Assembly: GCA_021826315.1 (NCBI GenBank)
Contig: JAKAZZ010000002.1
Coordinates: 26,400-90,399, forward strand
Source of the DNA: Actinomycetes bacterium
GTDB lineage: Bacteria > Actinomycetota > Acidimicrobiia > Acidimicrobiales > Acidimicrobiaceae
Direction: 5' to 3'
DNA length: 64,000 nt
This document shows positions 62,806-64,000 of this stretch, one piece after another. The notes under the pieces are model-generated. The model ran no database searches. It was not told the DNA's origin and saw only the letters and a program-made list of their open reading frames with translations. The position numbers were made by a program, and so were the translations under genes. Position 1 is the first letter of the stretch. Each line of letters begins with the position of its first letter.

Positions 62806-63777
62806 ATGTTATATCGCAGACTAGGACGCGCGGGAATCAAGGTGTCGGCCTTGTCCCTAGGATCGTGGGTTACATTTGGTACGCAAGTAGATGACGACTT
62901 GGCCTTTGAGACGATGAAGGTTGCCCGAGAGGCAGGAGTGAACTTCTTTGACAACGCCGAAGGCTATGCCGGCGGAAAGTCAGAAGAGTTAATGGGAGCT
63001 GCCCTCCGTAAGTTGGGATGGGATCGCCGAAGTTATGTCATATCGACCAAGTTCTTCTGGGGAATTCATGAGACTGAAAACACCAAGAACACCTTGAATC
63101 GTAAGTACCTTCTCGACGCCATTGACGGTTCACTCGAGAGACTCGGTCTTGACTTCGTCGACGTTGCATTCTGCCACCGATCAGATCCAGATACTGAGAT
63201 CGGCGAGACGGTTAGAGCAATGCACGACATTATCGACCGTGGCAAGGCTCTTTACTGGGGCGTATCAGAGTGGTCAGCCGATGAGATTAGGAAGGCCTAT
63301 GAGTATGCAGATCGTTACGGCTTGCATCGTCCTGTAACTGAGCAGCCACAGTACAACATCCTTCACCGTCATCGCGTTGAAGTTGAATACTCTCCAATCT
63401 TTGATGATTATGGCATGGGCACTACTATATGGTCCCCACTTGCTTCAGGACTTCTTACGGGCAAGTACCGCAATGGTATTCCCGAGGGTTCGCGAGCTTC
63501 ACTTGAGGGTTACGAGTGGTTGGCTCCAATGCTCACCGATTCTTCTAAGAACAATGCAGTTGGCCAACTCGTCGATATAGCTGAGTCCATTGGTGTAACA
63601 CCATCGCAGATGGCAATTGCCTGGTGTCTTCTCAATCCAAATGTGTCGACGGTAATCACAGGAGCATCTTCAGTGCAGCAGGTTCGTGAGAATATGACCG
63701 CGCTAGATGCACTTCCAAAGCTCACGCCTGAGGTTGTGGAGAGAATCGAAAAGGTAACCGCAGGGTTATCTAACTAG
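62806..63777 (+). CDS. Aldo/keto reductase (Kv-beta-like, AKR6)
   Basis: NADPH-dependent oxidoreductase of 323 aa resembling potassium-channel beta subunits and YghZ/GSP69. Catalytic Asp and Tyr are in [18 protein letters not shown], Lys in VISTKFFWG and His in [13 protein letters not shown]. Cofactor region [13 protein letters not shown] and [21 protein letters not shown] precedes the ATG. Terminator follows. Confidence 0.93.
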   Translation: MLYRRLGRAGIKVSALSLGSWVTFGTQVDDDLAFETMKVAREAGVNFFDNAEGYAGGKSEELMGAALRKLGWDRRSYVISTKFFWGIHETENTKNTLNRKYLLDAIDGSLERLGLDFVDVAFCHRSDPDTEIGETVRAMHDIIDRGKALYWGVSEWSADEIRKAYEYADRYGLHRPVTEQPQYNILHRHRVEVEYSPIFDDYGMGTTIWSPLASGLLTGKYRNGIPEGSRASLEGYEWLAPMLTDSSKNNAVGQLVDIAESIGVTPSQMAIAWCLLNPNVSTVITGASSVQQVRENMTALDALPKLTPEVVERIEKVTAGLSN

Positions 63778-63835
63778 CTCCTGACTAAGAAGCTCAATTA
63801 CCAACTTGAATTACTAGGAGTAGTTCTCAACTTCG

Positions 63836-63882
63836 AAGGGGCGAAGCCGCAGCATTGTCTGTGCTTCGCCCCTTGTTGTTTT
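63836..63882 (+). terminator. Terminator after the aldo/keto reductase gene
   Basis: Perfect 12-bp stem AAGGGGCGAAGC (63836-63847) with 63863-63874, followed by GTTGTTTT. Ends the plus-strand transcript and lies just beyond the stop of the partial minus-strand gene. Confidence 0.88.
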
Positions 63883-63892
63883 AAAGGATTGC

Positions 63893-64000
63893 TCAGCCGA
63901 TTTGTTTGAGTTCACTTTTGTATCGCTGTCCGTTTTCGACGTACTTTTCTACGGCATCACGAATCAGGAATTCATCGACGCGATCTGGGAAGATCTTCGC
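63893..64000 (-). CDS. C-terminal end of an unidentified protein
   Basis: The minus-strand frame is open from the window edge to TGA at 63893-63895 and encodes a 35-residue tail, AKIFPDRVDEFLIRDAVEKY followed by VENGQRYKSELKQIG. It is helical and charged, but too short to name a family. Confidence 0.55.
   Translation of the reverse strand, partial: AKIFPDRVDEFLIRDAVEKYVENGQRYKSELKQIG

Noticed and set aside
1..64000. CRISPR array
   Set aside because: No regularly spaced repeats of 24-40 bp were seen anywhere in the window.

Overview
The window reads as a chromosomal segment of a high-GC-lineage Gram-positive bacterium (Actinomycetota) with only moderate GC, frequent GTG/TTG starts and short intergenic gaps. 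The uvrC-rapZ-yvcK-gap-pgk-tpiA-secG string, a proofreading-deficient PolA with Tyr in motif B, a four-domain S1 protein and a genome-encoded tRNA CCA end all fit this. A member of the class Acidimicrobiia (relatives of Acidithrix/Ferrimicrobium) is my best guess. That is inference from gene content and order, not from a database match.

Layout. 1-8.5 kb: replication/translation/repair core (polA 3' part, rpsA, coaE, uvrB), then a methyltransferase and a NYN-domain protein. 8.6-11.4 kb: a sulfur module (metallo-beta-lactamase/rhodanese fusion, divergent TauE/SafE exporter) and a DUF167 gene. 11.4-15.7 kb: two MFS exporters and an FAD-linked D-2-hydroxyacid dehydrogenase. 15.7-27.3 kb: divergent uvrA and uvrC, a methyltransferase, rapZ, yvcK and the lower-glycolysis genes gap-pgk-tpiA with secG; whiA, often found between yvcK and gap, is absent. 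27.4-39.6 kb: accessory genes, namely a family-5 solute-binding lipoprotein that appears to start at CTG, an orphan DNA methyltransferase, a membrane protein, cyanase, two hydrolases, a TfoX-N protein, an MFS pump divergent from an ArsR-rhodanese regulator, an anchored exported protein, an HSL-type esterase, a TRIC-type channel and an SDR.

39.6-42.85 kb is a decayed mobile islet. It lies against the 3' end of a tRNA-Leu(GAG) and is bounded at the far side by a 13-bp copy of the tRNA 3' end. It holds a GC-rich vapBC toxin-antitoxin pair and a frameshifted IS21-type istB remnant. 43.1-47.1 kb is a tightly packed redox operon: small anchored protein, ApbE, ferric-reductase-like membrane protein with an added beta-rich tail, NuoF-like protein and a 3Fe-4S-type ferredoxin. 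It looks like a route for NADH or ferredoxin electrons to the cell surface. 48.3-56.1 kb is a complete kdp operon (small ORF, kdpF, A, B, C, D, E) with tandem repeats upstream. 57-64 kb holds another MFS transporter, an ArsR regulator with a duplicated SRPBCC protein, a GGDEF protein, an EamA-half protein, an ABC ATPase, an aldo/keto reductase and the 3' end of one unknown gene.

Candidates for something less well described: (1) a putative sulfur regulon, since identical 8-bp inverted half-sites occur at the ArsR-rhodanese promoter and at the MBL-rhodanese/TauE promoter; (2) the ApbE/ferric-reductase/NuoF/ferredoxin operon, which lacks a visible flavinylation substrate; (3) the tRNA-Leu islet. 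All sequence reading was by eye; no searches or structure predictions were run.
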